Source: DATBMY01 sp036554605
Lineage (GTDB): Bacteria; Acidobacteriota; Blastocatellia; UBA7656
Length of the DNA stretch: 14,068 nucleotides
Assembly: GCA_036554605.1 (NCBI GenBank)
Contig: DATBMY010000349.1
Span: 1 to 14,068 of the forward strand
Direction of reading: 5' to 3'
A program made the translations under genes and the position numbers. How positions within the stretch are numbered: the stretch's first letter is position 1; every line of letters starts with the position of its first letter. This document shows, piece after piece, positions 6,427 to 13,383 of this stretch. The notes beneath the pieces were generated by a model. That model was not told the DNA's origin and did no database searches. It saw only the letters and a program-made list of their open reading frames with translations.

Positions 6427-7815
6427 ATGAAGAAACAAATAACCATTGTCTCGCTCTTTCTACTATGCGCGCTGAGCGCGCCGGCCCTCTCCTTAAGCGG
6501 CCCGCCGCGCTTTGCAACCTTACAGAGCGCGGCCACGCACGTTCAACAGCCGGGGCAGGCCACCCAGTCGCTCGAAACCATAATGGCCGCGACCGAAACT
6601 TCCGGCACGCTTCTGGAGAATGTCCTCGTGGTGCTCGCAAAGCGATATTACGACGAGCCGTTCAGGAAAGATGTCTTGCCGCGTCTTGCCGTCCAATACA
6701 CCGCCAGGGCAAAACGAGCTAAAACCATCGGCGAGCAGCGCAACCTCGTGCATGACCTCTTGAGCCGCATCCCGGCATCGCACCTCGGGCTGCTGTCGAA
6801 GCAAACGCACCTTCATATCATGTATGACCTGATGGGGCGGCCCTACCCCACCGTCGGATTTCAACTGGTCGAGGTGAAGGGTAAATTCTATGCCTTCTCG
6901 GTTCTTGAAGGCGGGCCGGGCGAGCGCGCGGGACTGCTCGCCTGGGACCGCATCGTGTCAATAGACGGCGTTTCGGTTGAAAAGTCTCCCCGCGTGGAAT
7001 GGAGGTCCGACGACGCCTATATTCCTGACGACCGGGACCCCGCGGTCCACTACCTGACGACCGGCAAGGGAGAGAGCGTTCGATTCAAAATCGAGCGGCG
7101 GCGCGGCAAATTCATGGAGATCACCGTGGCGGTGGAGGATTACTCCGCGCTTGAGGCGGCGCGCAATAGCGCCCGCATAGTCAAAGCAGGCGGGCGCAGT
7201 TTCGGCTACGTGCACTTCTGGTACGTTCATATGAGAGGCATACCGGAGCTTTTGAAGGAGAAGTTCGAAGGCGAGTTCGGCAATGCCGATGGGCTGATCG
7301 TCGACCTGCGCGGGCGCGGGGGCAATGCCCTGGCAATCATGCAGATAATGAACATCCTGCGCGCGGATCGCGCGGCCAAAAATCGTCCCATCATCGCGCT
7401 CATAGATCGCCAGTCGAGGAGCGCGAAAGACGTGCTCGCCTTTGAGATGAAAAAGACCGGCCTTGCCCGGCTGGTAGGCGAAAAGACGGCCGGCGCGGTC
7501 ATCCCCGCGACCTTTGCCAACGTCGGACACGACACGATCCTCATGTTTCCGAGCTACAAGCTCCCCAACTACACCGATCTGCTGGAGCATAAGCCCGTAG
7601 AGCCGGATGTCTATGTGGAAAGGGCCGGACCCTTGAGCGCCGGAAACGACCCCATCCTGAAGGCGGGCATAAATGAGGCGCTGAAGCTATTGGCCAAATC
7701 AGTGGTCAGTGGCCGGGGGTCAGGGGTCGGGGGTCAGGGGCCAGAGGTCAGGAGTCAGGGGCCGGGATTGCCAGTTAAGTCGCATCTGGAATTTCAAATT
7801 CCAGAATTGAGATAG
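6427..7815 (+). CDS. Secreted S41-family (CtpA/IRBP-like) serine peptidase with PDZ domain and repeat-encoded tail
   Basis: The protein has 462 residues from the ATG at 6427, with AGGGAG just upstream. A TTG at 6412 is possible but lies ahead of that site. A signal peptide covers about residues 1-24. An N-terminal helical segment (ending near ASHLGLL) leads to a PDZ-like domain at about 120-190 (VGFQLVEV, then GGPGERAGLLAWDRIVSIDG) and an S41 peptidase core at about 245-400. The probable nucleophile is S332 in RQSRSAKDVLA. The general-base Lys of the Ctp subgroup, expected 25 residues later, is A357 (GEKTAGAV). It therefore resembles the tricorn/IRBP-like branch or is inactive. The last ~38 residues (SVVSGRG, SGVGGQG, PEVRSQG and on) are translated from a heptanucleotide array and probably are not part of the original fold. 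It converges on the ADOP gene. Confidence 0.85.
   Translation: MKKQITIVSLFLLCALSAPALSLSGPPRFATLQSAATHVQQPGQATQSLETIMAATETSGTLLENVLVVLAKRYYDEPFRKDVLPRLAVQYTARAKRAKTIGEQRNLVHDLLSRIPASHLGLLSKQTHLHIMYDLMGRPYPTVGFQLVEVKGKFYAFSVLEGGPGERAGLLAWDRIVSIDGVSVEKSPRVEWRSDDAYIPDDRDPAVHYLTTGKGESVRFKIERRRGKFMEITVAVEDYSALEAARNSARIVKAGGRSFGYVHFWYVHMRGIPELLKEKFEGEFGNADGLIVDLRGRGGNALAIMQIMNILRADRAAKNRPIIALIDRQSRSAKDVLAFEMKKTGLARLVGEKTAGAVIPATFANVGHDTILMFPSYKLPNYTDLLEHKPVEPDVYVERAGPLSAGNDPILKAGINEALKLLAKSVVSGRGSGVGGQGPEVRSQGPGLPVKSHLEFQIPELR
7699..7768 (+). repeat. Ten-unit heptanucleotide tandem array (consensus TCAGGGG) inside the 3' end of the S41 gene
   Basis: Ten consecutive 7-nt units can be laid out without gaps: TCAGTGG twice, CCGGGGG, TCAGGGG, TCGGGGG, TCAGGGG, CCAGAGG, TCAGGAG, TCAGGGG, CCGGGAT. 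Because seven is not a multiple of three, translation gives a heptapeptide period. Four G-runs of 4-5 at 7715-7740, separated by 2-3 nt, form a textbook G-quadruplex motif on the coding strand. Confidence 0.9.
7786..7804. repeat. 19-bp near-perfect palindrome CTGGAATTT-C-AAATTCCAG
   Basis: Nine-base arms at 7786-7794 and 7796-7804 are exact inverted complements around a single C. It lies inside the extended coding tail of the S41 gene and close to its stop. It has no loop or T-tract, so it is not a normal terminator; a protein-binding site or a piece of a repeat family are both possible. Confidence 0.7.
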
Positions 7816-7859
7816 GGGAATTGATTATACGCTGTAAGCTGTCACCTGTTCCCTATACG

Positions 7860-7891
7860 GCCCTGATACCCGGCCCCTGACCTCTGGCCCC
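7860..7891 (-). repeat. Heptamer array in inverted orientation directly after the ADOP stop codon
   Basis: Read on the minus strand the sequence is GGGG followed by CCAGAGG, TCAGGGG, CCGGGTA and TCAGGGC, the same heptamer family as at 7699-7768. The segment 7869-7891 is the reverse complement of 7737-7766, except that one 7-nt unit is missing from this copy. The two arrays thus form a long inverted repeat with arms of 23 and 30 nt spanning the convergent gene ends. Confidence 0.85.
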
Positions 7892-10380
7892 TACTCATGC
7901 CTGAGCGCGACCATAGGGTCTACTTTTGTCGCGCGACGCGCCGGGATGTACGTGGCCACGAGCGCCGCGGCTGCAAGCAGCAGGGCCACGGCCGCAAAGG
8001 TCGCCGGATCGGTCGCGCTCACCCCGTAAAGCAGGCTCGCCATCAAGCGCGTCAGCGCCACCGCCGCCCCAAGCCCTATGCCTATGCCGATGAGCGCGAG
8101 AATCATCCCCCGGCCGACGACCAGCTTTAATATATCCCTGGAACTGGCCCCCAGAGCCAGTCTTATGCCGATCTCCTGCGTGCGCTGCGTTACCGCGTAA
8201 GAGATCACGCCGTAGATGCCCATTACCGCAAGCAGCAGCGCAACCGCGCCAAAGACCGCAAAGATCACAAGGCTGAAACGACGGCTGTCGAGCGACGACG
8301 AGAATATCTCTTCAAGCGTGCGGAAGCTCATCGGCAGGTCGGCGTTAAGCTCCCGAGTCGCCTGTCGCATGGCGGGCACAAGCGAAGACGCATCCGCGCG
8401 CGCCCGCATTACTACCGACAGGCTCGCATGGATGGGGCGCTGGAGCGCGTTGCCATAGACCGCGGCGGCTACGTTTGAATCAAGCCCGCGCTCGCGCACG
8501 TCGCCCACTACGCCGACGATATTTAAAACTCTAAGGTCGCCATCCATATTGCCGAACTGTATGCGCTTGCCTATGGGGTCTTCGCCAGGCCAGTACTTAT
8601 CCGCGAGCGACTTGCTGATGACGGCCGCGTGCGGCGATTCGGGCTTGTCCCGCTCGTCAAAGGTCCGGCCGTTGAGCAGCGCTATCCCCATCGCCTCGAA
8701 ATAGCCCGAGCTTGCGACGCGGTATTCGGCCGACCCGGTGTTGGCCGGGTTGTTATCGATAAAGAACGTGCCGTTGCCGCCTCCTCCGCTCATCGGCAGA
8801 CTGCTCACGCCGCCCACCGCGATTGCGCCGGGCACCTGGGAGAGCCGCTCCATGAGCCGCTCGTAAAACATCCACATCTGCTCCTGGTGCAGGCGCGAGC
8901 CTTCCGATTGAGGCATGCGGTCGGGCACCTTGCCGGTCTCCTGTATCTGCTTGTACGCCGCCATGAAATGCTTGAACGCGTCCGGGTCGTTGTAGCTTGG
9001 CAGCGACAGGCCCATGACAACGGCGCTTTCGGGCTTAAATCCCGGGTCGGTTCGAAGCAGCGTGTAGAAGCTCTTTGCAAGCAGCGCCGCCCCGGCCAAA
9101 AGCATGAGCGTTAATGCGACCTGCGAGACGACGAGCGCCGAGCGCAGGCGGTTGCTCGCGCCGTGCGAAGAATGCCCGCGGCCCGCTTCTTTCAACTGCC
9201 CGTGCAGGTCTTCGGCCGAATATCGCAGCACCGGCACAAGTCCCAGAATCACCGCGATCAGAAGCGACAAAGAGAGAGTGAACGCGAGAGCGCGCAAGTC
9301 GACGCCGATCTCCGCGGCGCGCGGCAACGCCGCCTGGTTCAACCTTATGAGCGATTGAAGCCCCCAGACGGAAATGAGCGCGCCAAGCGCCCCGGCCGGG
9401 ATCACGAGTAATATGTTTTCGGCGATGAATTGTTGGGCAAGTCGCCGCCTCGTCGCTCCGAGCGCGGCGCGGACGGCGAACTCTTTTTGTCGAGCCGTCA
9501 CCCGCGCAAGCAGCAGGTTCGCCACATTCGTGCAGGCGACGAGCAATAGAAAAGCGACCGCGACCAGTATTATCACGAGAACGGTTCTGACGCTTCCGAC
9601 CATGTATTCCTGCTGCGGGACTAGCGCGAAATCTACGCCGTCCATATCCTTGCCGTTCTCCTGTTTGAGCTGGCGGGCTATATTGCTTGCTTCCGCGCGC
9701 GCCGCTTCGAGCGCGACCGGCTGCTTGACGCGGGCGACGACGCTCCAGTTATGCGCGCTTCGCGACGATTGCGCGGGAAGCAGCTCGCGCGCCACCCAGA
9801 CTTCGGTCGATTGAGGAAAGTCGAACTTCGCCGGCATCACGCCTATGACCGAGTAGCTGAGATCATTGATATTTAAGATCGTCCCTGCAAGCTCGGTCTT
9901 CCCGGCAAGCTGTCGCTGCCAGAACCCGTGGCTCACGACCGCGACGGGCTCGCCTCCGGCCCTGCTCTCTTCCGGGCTGAAGGTGCGGCCGAGCGCGGGC
10001 GCGACGCCGAGCGAGCGGAAGAAGTCCGCCGATACGTATAGGGTGCGGGCGCGCACGGGCTCGCTTCCGCCCTTGATCGTCTCCATCCCGCCCGAGTATT
10101 GCGCCACGGCTTCAAAGCTCGTCGCGCGCTCGCGCAGGTCGAGGAAGTTCGGCTCGGCGACCGCCATCTGCGTTCCCTTTTCGCTGACTTCTCTGACCTG
10201 CACGATGCGGCCCGCTTCCGGGTAGGGCAGCGAGCGCAGCAGCACGGCGTCGACAATGCTGAATATCGCCGTGCACGCGCCTATGCCCAGGGCCAGCGTC
10301 AAAATGGCCACGGCCGTGAAACCGGGATTCTTCAACAGAGTTCGATAGCTATAGCGAATATCTTTTAGCAGAGCTTCCAT
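7891..10380 (-). CDS. ADOP-family ABC-type permease (MacB/FtsX-like, duplicated orphan permease)
   Basis: The protein has 829 residues from the ATG at 10380-10378, with GGAGG 6 nt upstream; a longer TTG frame to 10419 only reads through the leader hairpin. The architecture is the duplicated one. An N-terminal motif DIRYSYRTLLKNPGFT leads into TM1 (about 20-42), then a MacB-type periplasmic domain and an FtsX block of three TMs (about 260-385, with the ELGxRxALGA-like KEFAVRAALGATRRRL). A fifth TM (about 425-450) follows, then a second periplasmic domain and a second FtsX block (about 697-829, QEIGIRLALGASSRDIL) ending in PARRATKVDPMVALRHE. Such proteins are inner-membrane components of MacB-like systems, but no ATPase or membrane-fusion partner is encoded nearby. 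The second periplasmic domain contains an extra segment of about 30 residues (from DAFKHFMAAYKQ). The transported or transduced substrate is unknown. Confidence 0.92.
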   Translation of the reverse strand: MEALLKDIRYSYRTLLKNPGFTAVAILTLALGIGACTAIFSIVDAVLLRSLPYPEAGRIVQVREVSEKGTQMAVAEPNFLDLRERATSFEAVAQYSGGMETIKGGSEPVRARTLYVSADFFRSLGVAPALGRTFSPEESRAGGEPVAVVSHGFWQRQLAGKTELAGTILNINDLSYSVIGVMPAKFDFPQSTEVWVARELLPAQSSRSAHNWSVVARVKQPVALEAARAEASNIARQLKQENGKDMDGVDFALVPQQEYMVGSVRTVLVIILVAVAFLLLVACTNVANLLLARVTARQKEFAVRAALGATRRRLAQQFIAENILLVIPAGALGALISVWGLQSLIRLNQAALPRAAEIGVDLRALAFTLSLSLLIAVILGLVPVLRYSAEDLHGQLKEAGRGHSSHGASNRLRSALVVSQVALTLMLLAGAALLAKSFYTLLRTDPGFKPESAVVMGLSLPSYNDPDAFKHFMAAYKQIQETGKVPDRMPQSEGSRLHQEQMWMFYERLMERLSQVPGAIAVGGVSSLPMSGGGGNGTFFIDNNPANTGSAEYRVASSGYFEAMGIALLNGRTFDERDKPESPHAAVISKSLADKYWPGEDPIGKRIQFGNMDGDLRVLNIVGVVGDVRERGLDSNVAAAVYGNALQRPIHASLSVVMRARADASSLVPAMRQATRELNADLPMSFRTLEEIFSSSLDSRRFSLVIFAVFGAVALLLAVMGIYGVISYAVTQRTQEIGIRLALGASSRDILKLVVGRGMILALIGIGIGLGAAVALTRLMASLLYGVSATDPATFAAVALLLAAAALVATYIPARRATKVDPMVALRHE

Positions 10381-10410
10381 CGCGGCCCTCCAGGCTATAC
10401 GGAAATGTTT

Positions 10411-10467
10411 AGAGTTCAAGCTTCATCTTGCCGCGACTCGCGCAAGGCACGCTAAAGCGTGAACTCT
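10411..10467. repeat. 22-nt imperfect inverted repeat upstream of the ADOP gene
   Basis: The arms 10411-10432 and 10446-10467 are complementary at 18 of 22 positions, beginning with AGAGTTCA / TGAACTCT, around a 13-nt loop. The right side continues as a tandem GAACTCT-GAACTCT (10461-10474). It lies 31 nt before the ADOP start, in its leader. It looks like a dispersed intergenic hairpin element rather than a terminator, since no T-tract follows on either strand. Confidence 0.65.
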
Positions 10468-10541
10468 GAACTCTATGAGCTTATGTGATACAAACGGCGC
10501 GAAGGTCGCAAAAGTTTAGAGGTTTGCCAGCAATCCGTCAC

Positions 10542-10976
10542 TTATCGCTCGATCATCTGCTGCTTCAATTCTTCAGCGCGTTTGTCGATCAGAGGCTTCA
10601 AATTATGATCGAGCTCGATTGATCGAGCGAAGTCTCTTTGCGCCTCGGCGGGTTTCCCCTCAAGCAGCCGCGCGAACCCGCGCGTAGCATAGGCCGGGGC
10701 GAGCCGCGGGTTGATTTGAATCGCCATGCCGGCGTCTTTGATCGCCCCGCTCAGGTCTTTCTTATCTAATCGCGCAAGCGCGCGATTGTTATAGGCGTTG
10801 GCCAGGCTCGGATCGAGCTTGATAGCCTGGCTGTGATCGGCAAGCGCCCGGTCTAAATCTCCTTTTGCGTACCAGGCCGCTCCGCGATTTGTATAGGCCC
10901 AGGCCCAGCGCGGTTTTATTTCGACTGCTTTGTCATAATTTGATGATCTGATCGTTGACCCTGAGAATTTCCGCAT
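10542..10976 (-). CDS. TPR-repeat protein, 5'-truncated remnant
   Basis: Homology-like sequence runs from codon AAT at 10940-10938 down to the TAA at 10544-10542. It starts in the second helix of a TPR (NYDKAVEIKPRW) and continues with three full 34-residue TPRs (AYTNRGAAWYAKGDLDRALADHS, AYNNRALARLDKKDLSGAI, AYATRGFARLLEGKPAEAQ, each with the A/G/Y pattern), followed by a short charged C-terminal helix. Upstream of 10940 the frame stays open to 11051. That part is the antisense of a winged-helix coding fragment and reads as nonsense (for example SSPLCMRKFSGSTIRSS). The ATG at 10976 given here is only the nearest start and has no ribosome binding site. The native N-terminus, which would have held a signal peptide or further TPRs, is gone. 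It could still be translated but is probably a pseudogene. TPRs mediate protein-protein contacts; no partner can be named. Confidence 0.6.
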   Translation of the reverse strand: MRKFSGSTIRSSNYDKAVEIKPRWAWAYTNRGAAWYAKGDLDRALADHSQAIKLDPSLANAYNNRALARLDKKDLSGAIKDAGMAIQINPRLAPAYATRGFARLLEGKPAEAQRDFARSIELDHNLKPLIDKRAEELKQQMIER

Positions 10977-11055
10977 ACACAAGGGCGATGAAGCGAGGAC
11001 GCTTACGCCGCGCGCTTTCGATCTGTTGATCTGACTCATAGAGGACCGCAACCGT
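10939..11055 (+). pseudogene. Winged-helix (OmpR/CadC-type) DNA-binding domain fragment with in-frame stop
   Basis: The plus-strand frame from 10939 reads FDDLIVDPENF, RIHKGDEAR, LTPRAFDLLI, then TGA at 11032-11034, then LIEDRNR still in frame. This matches the N-terminal half of a Trans_reg_C winged helix: the beta-hairpin with a conserved Asp-Pro, then L-T-P-x-[AE]-F-D-L-L followed by L-x-E/N. The normal remainder (the VVSKDELLERVW-like recognition part) is missing. There is no start codon, since a TAA lies directly before 10939. The TGA replaces one codon inside the first helix. All of this fits a decayed gene fragment whose left end is fused to the TPR remnant at about 10938-10940. Confidence 0.6.
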
Positions 11056-11146
11056 TCGTTGCGCGGCAGGGTCGCCTCTAGGCAATCGAATTGTTTATGA
11101 ATACGCCAAAACTACGGGCAACGTCTGGATGATGGAATTAAAATGA
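11051..11146 (+). pseudogene. C-terminal fragment of a PD40/TolB-type beta-propeller protein
   Basis: In the +1 frame relative to the winged-helix piece, the codons up to TGA at 11144-11146 read RIVYEYAKTTGNVWMMELK and then stop. This is the pattern of a last TolB-like propeller blade (G-x-x-I-V-Y, then T-G-N-[IV]-W-x-x-[ED]-L) as seen at the C-terminus of PD40-repeat proteins. Only about 20-25 residues remain recognisable. In Acidobacteriota, winged-helix domains are commonly fused to C-terminal PD40 propellers, so this is probably the other end of the same gene after a large internal deletion. The short length keeps the family call tentative. Its stop lies 7 nt from the stop of the convergent S9 peptidase gene. 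Confidence 0.42.
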
Positions 11147-11153
11147 GCCCTCC

Positions 11154-13283
11154 TTATCTCTGCCCGTCCGTCCCCAGATATTTCGCGAGCCACGCATGAA
11201 GTTCTTGATAAAAGAAGCGGCTGTTTTCGCCCTTCTGTATCCAGTGGTTCTCTTCCGGAAATACGATCAGCTTGCTCGGCACGCGCATGCGCTGGAGCAC
11301 GCTCCAGTTCTCGATGCTCTGGTTGAGCGGCACGCGGAAATCGTTTTCGCCTACGGTCACAAGCATCGGCGTGCGGAAGTTCTTCGCAAAACGGATCGGG
11401 TTCTGCTCTCTCCAAACGCGCCCCTGTTCCCATACGGGGCCGCCGCTCGATAGCTCGCGGTGATATATCACATCGCTCGTGCCCCATTGCGATTCGAGGT
11501 TTATTAGCCCGGCATGGCTTATCAGGCATTTGTAGCGCGTGGTGGTCGCCTGCATCCAGTTCGCGAGGTGCCCGCCGTAGCTTGCCCCGGCCGCCGCCTG
11601 CCGGCTGCCGTCTATGAACTTGAATAATTTGATCGCCTCGTCGGCCGCTTCGTTTATCTCTTCGGCGGGCCCCTGAAGCGGGTCACCCTGTATCTCCTGC
11701 GCGAACTTCTCGCCGTACCCGGTCGAGCCGGTGTAATCCGTCAGCAGCACGACGTAGCCCGGCTCGGCCAGCAGGTGATAATTCCAGCGCAGGAAGAACT
11801 GGTCCCGCCACATGCCGTGCGGCCCGCCGTGCATCAGGACAAATAGAGGATACTTCTTGTTTTCGTCAAAGCCCGGCGGCAGCGCAATCATGCTGTGTAT
11901 GCGCTTGCCGCGCTTGCTCGTGTGCCAGAAATGCCGAAGCGGTAGCCAGTCGATCTCGGAAGCGCGCTCGACGTTGAACTCGGTGAGCCGCCGCTGCTGG
12001 CGCGACGCCGTATCGAGGCGCACGACCTCGGCCGGGTTTGTGGCGCTCTCCCAGTTGGCAAGTATCACCGTCTCGCGCGTATTAGCCGGTATCGCGAGGT
12101 TCGTATAAACGCCCCGCGTCATGTCCATGGCAAGCTCGACCTGACCGCCCTCGGCCGGCACGCGGTAGAGCTTCTCGTTGCCCGCCTCTTCAGCGAGCAG
12201 ATATATCTGGCGGCTGTCGGGCGCGAACGCGAAGGTCGAAACCGAGCGGTCGAAGCTCGCCGTGATTACCTTCGGCGCGCTTGCGGCGGGCCACTCAAGC
12301 ATCGCCACGCGGTCGAGGTTGTATATCTTATCGTTACTCGCATTGACCATCGCATAAAGCGCGCGCCCGTCCGGGCGGAATGCAGGTCGCGTGTAGCTGT
12401 CGCTTCCAGTAGTAATCCGTACAGGCTCGCCGCCCGTCGCGGCGATTCGATAAAGATTAGTATTTGTCTTGGCGTAGGCCGCGACGTGCTTGTTAGTGCT
12501 TGCGACGAAGATTATTGATTGCCCGTCGGGCGACCAGAGGGCGTCAAGCTCTTCGCTTGAGCTTGTCCCGCGACCGCCAAAGCCCGGCTCTTTGACCAGC
12601 GCCGTCCCTGCCAGCAGATCTTTAGCAGCGCCTTTCTGGTCGAGCGGCTGAACGAAGATATGCGGCTCGGTGTCGTCGAGCCAGCGGTCCCAATTGCGTA
12701 TAGGGAAGCCTTCATAAACGCGCGCCTTGTACTTGCGATTCCGGCGCTCGGCGGCGATCTTCTTGTTCGCCTCATCGTCGGCGGCGTTCGGATAGACGGA
12801 GCTTACGAAAAGCAGAGCCTGAGAGTCGGGCCGCCACCGTGGAGCGCGCGCGCCCGTGGAAAGCGAAGTCACGCGAACCGCCTCGCCGCCCTGCGCCACA
12901 TCGAGGAGATAAATCTGGCTCGCTTCGTCGCCTTCGCGCCGGGCCGAGAAAGCGATGCGGCGGCTGTCGGGGCTCCACGAAACCCCGCTCTCGCCTCCCT
13001 TGCTGGAAGTAAGACGGCGGGGCGGCGCGCTGCCGTCGCTCGACGTTATCCATAGATCCGACACCTGATCCTTATCGTCATAAGCGGGCTCGACAAGCGA
13101 AAAGACGACCCATCGCCCGTCCGGACTCGGCACGGGCGCGCCCACGCGCTTCATCAGCCATATGCTTTCATGGCTTACGGGCCGCTTCGCCTGCGCGCTT
13201 GCTAAGGCGGCCGCGCCGGAACAGATTAACGCCACGACGAGCGCTACAAGGCTTGCGCGCTCGGTATAACGATTGATCTTCAT
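11154..13283 (-). CDS. Secreted S9-family prolyl oligopeptidase / acylaminoacyl-peptidase-like
   Basis: The protein has 709 residues from the ATG at 13283-13281, with AGGAG 7 nt upstream. A signal peptide (KINRYTER followed by a long hydrophobic run ending near ASAQA) indicates export. A seven-bladed PD40-type propeller occupies about 50-410, with repeated SPDG/SPDS/RPDG turns. The alpha/beta-hydrolase domain (about 440-709) begins with the oxyanion-region motif VLMHGGPHGMWRD. The catalytic triad is complete: S568 in GASYGG, D648 in GENDFRVP and H680 in EENHWI. The order and spacing fit the S9C group (acylaminoacyl-peptidase / DPP5-like), which releases short peptides or N-blocked amino acids from oligopeptides in the periplasm. 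Its 3' end converges with the propeller remnant at 11146. A TATAAT lies about 40 nt upstream of the start. With the S41 protein it suggests a proteolytic, peptide-scavenging lifestyle. Confidence 0.92.
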   Translation of the reverse strand: MKINRYTERASLVALVVALICSGAAALASAQAKRPVSHESIWLMKRVGAPVPSPDGRWVVFSLVEPAYDDKDQVSDLWITSSDGSAPPRRLTSSKGGESGVSWSPDSRRIAFSARREGDEASQIYLLDVAQGGEAVRVTSLSTGARAPRWRPDSQALLFVSSVYPNAADDEANKKIAAERRNRKYKARVYEGFPIRNWDRWLDDTEPHIFVQPLDQKGAAKDLLAGTALVKEPGFGGRGTSSSEELDALWSPDGQSIIFVASTNKHVAAYAKTNTNLYRIAATGGEPVRITTGSDSYTRPAFRPDGRALYAMVNASNDKIYNLDRVAMLEWPAASAPKVITASFDRSVSTFAFAPDSRQIYLLAEEAGNEKLYRVPAEGGQVELAMDMTRGVYTNLAIPANTRETVILANWESATNPAEVVRLDTASRQQRRLTEFNVERASEIDWLPLRHFWHTSKRGKRIHSMIALPPGFDENKKYPLFVLMHGGPHGMWRDQFFLRWNYHLLAEPGYVVLLTDYTGSTGYGEKFAQEIQGDPLQGPAEEINEAADEAIKLFKFIDGSRQAAAGASYGGHLANWMQATTTRYKCLISHAGLINLESQWGTSDVIYHRELSSGGPVWEQGRVWREQNPIRFAKNFRTPMLVTVGENDFRVPLNQSIENWSVLQRMRVPSKLIVFPEENHWIQKGENSRFFYQELHAWLAKYLGTDGQR

Positions 13284-13322
13284 TTCAGTTCTCCTGCGAA
13301 GAAGTCTCTAGCGGGAAGCGGT

Positions 13323-13328
13323 ATTATA
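13323..13328 (-). promoter_or_regulatory. -10 box (TATAAT) of a likely S9 peptidase promoter
   Basis: A perfect TATAAT is read on the minus strand at 13328-13323, 40 nt before the ATG, inside the 100-nt gap after the DedA-family gene. The implied leader of about 33 nt holds the AGGAG site. No recognisable -35 hexamer lies 16-18 nt upstream. Confidence 0.4.
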
Positions 13329-13383
13329 CAGCCCGCACGACCCGTATGCGAGAATGGAAGAGTGCGGACTCTCTTGAGGCGGT

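Noticed and set aside
7699..7768. CRISPR-like direct repeats
   Set aside because: The units are contiguous 7-mers without spacers, so this is a tandem microsatellite-type array.
6412..10380. A combined protease-transporter system formed by the S41 and ADOP genes
   Set aside because: The two genes are convergent and end-to-end, not co-transcribed. ADOP permeases are scattered singly in Acidobacteriota, so adjacency alone says nothing.
10977..11051. N-terminal extension of the TPR reading frame
   Set aside because: It is the reverse complement of the winged-helix coding fragment, has no ribosome binding site and no TPR or signal-peptide character.
13359..13372. Hairpin AGAGT-GCGG-ACTCT as a terminator of the DedA-family gene
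   Set aside because: The stem is only 5 bp, and the following minus-strand sequence TCCATTC is not a proper T-tract.
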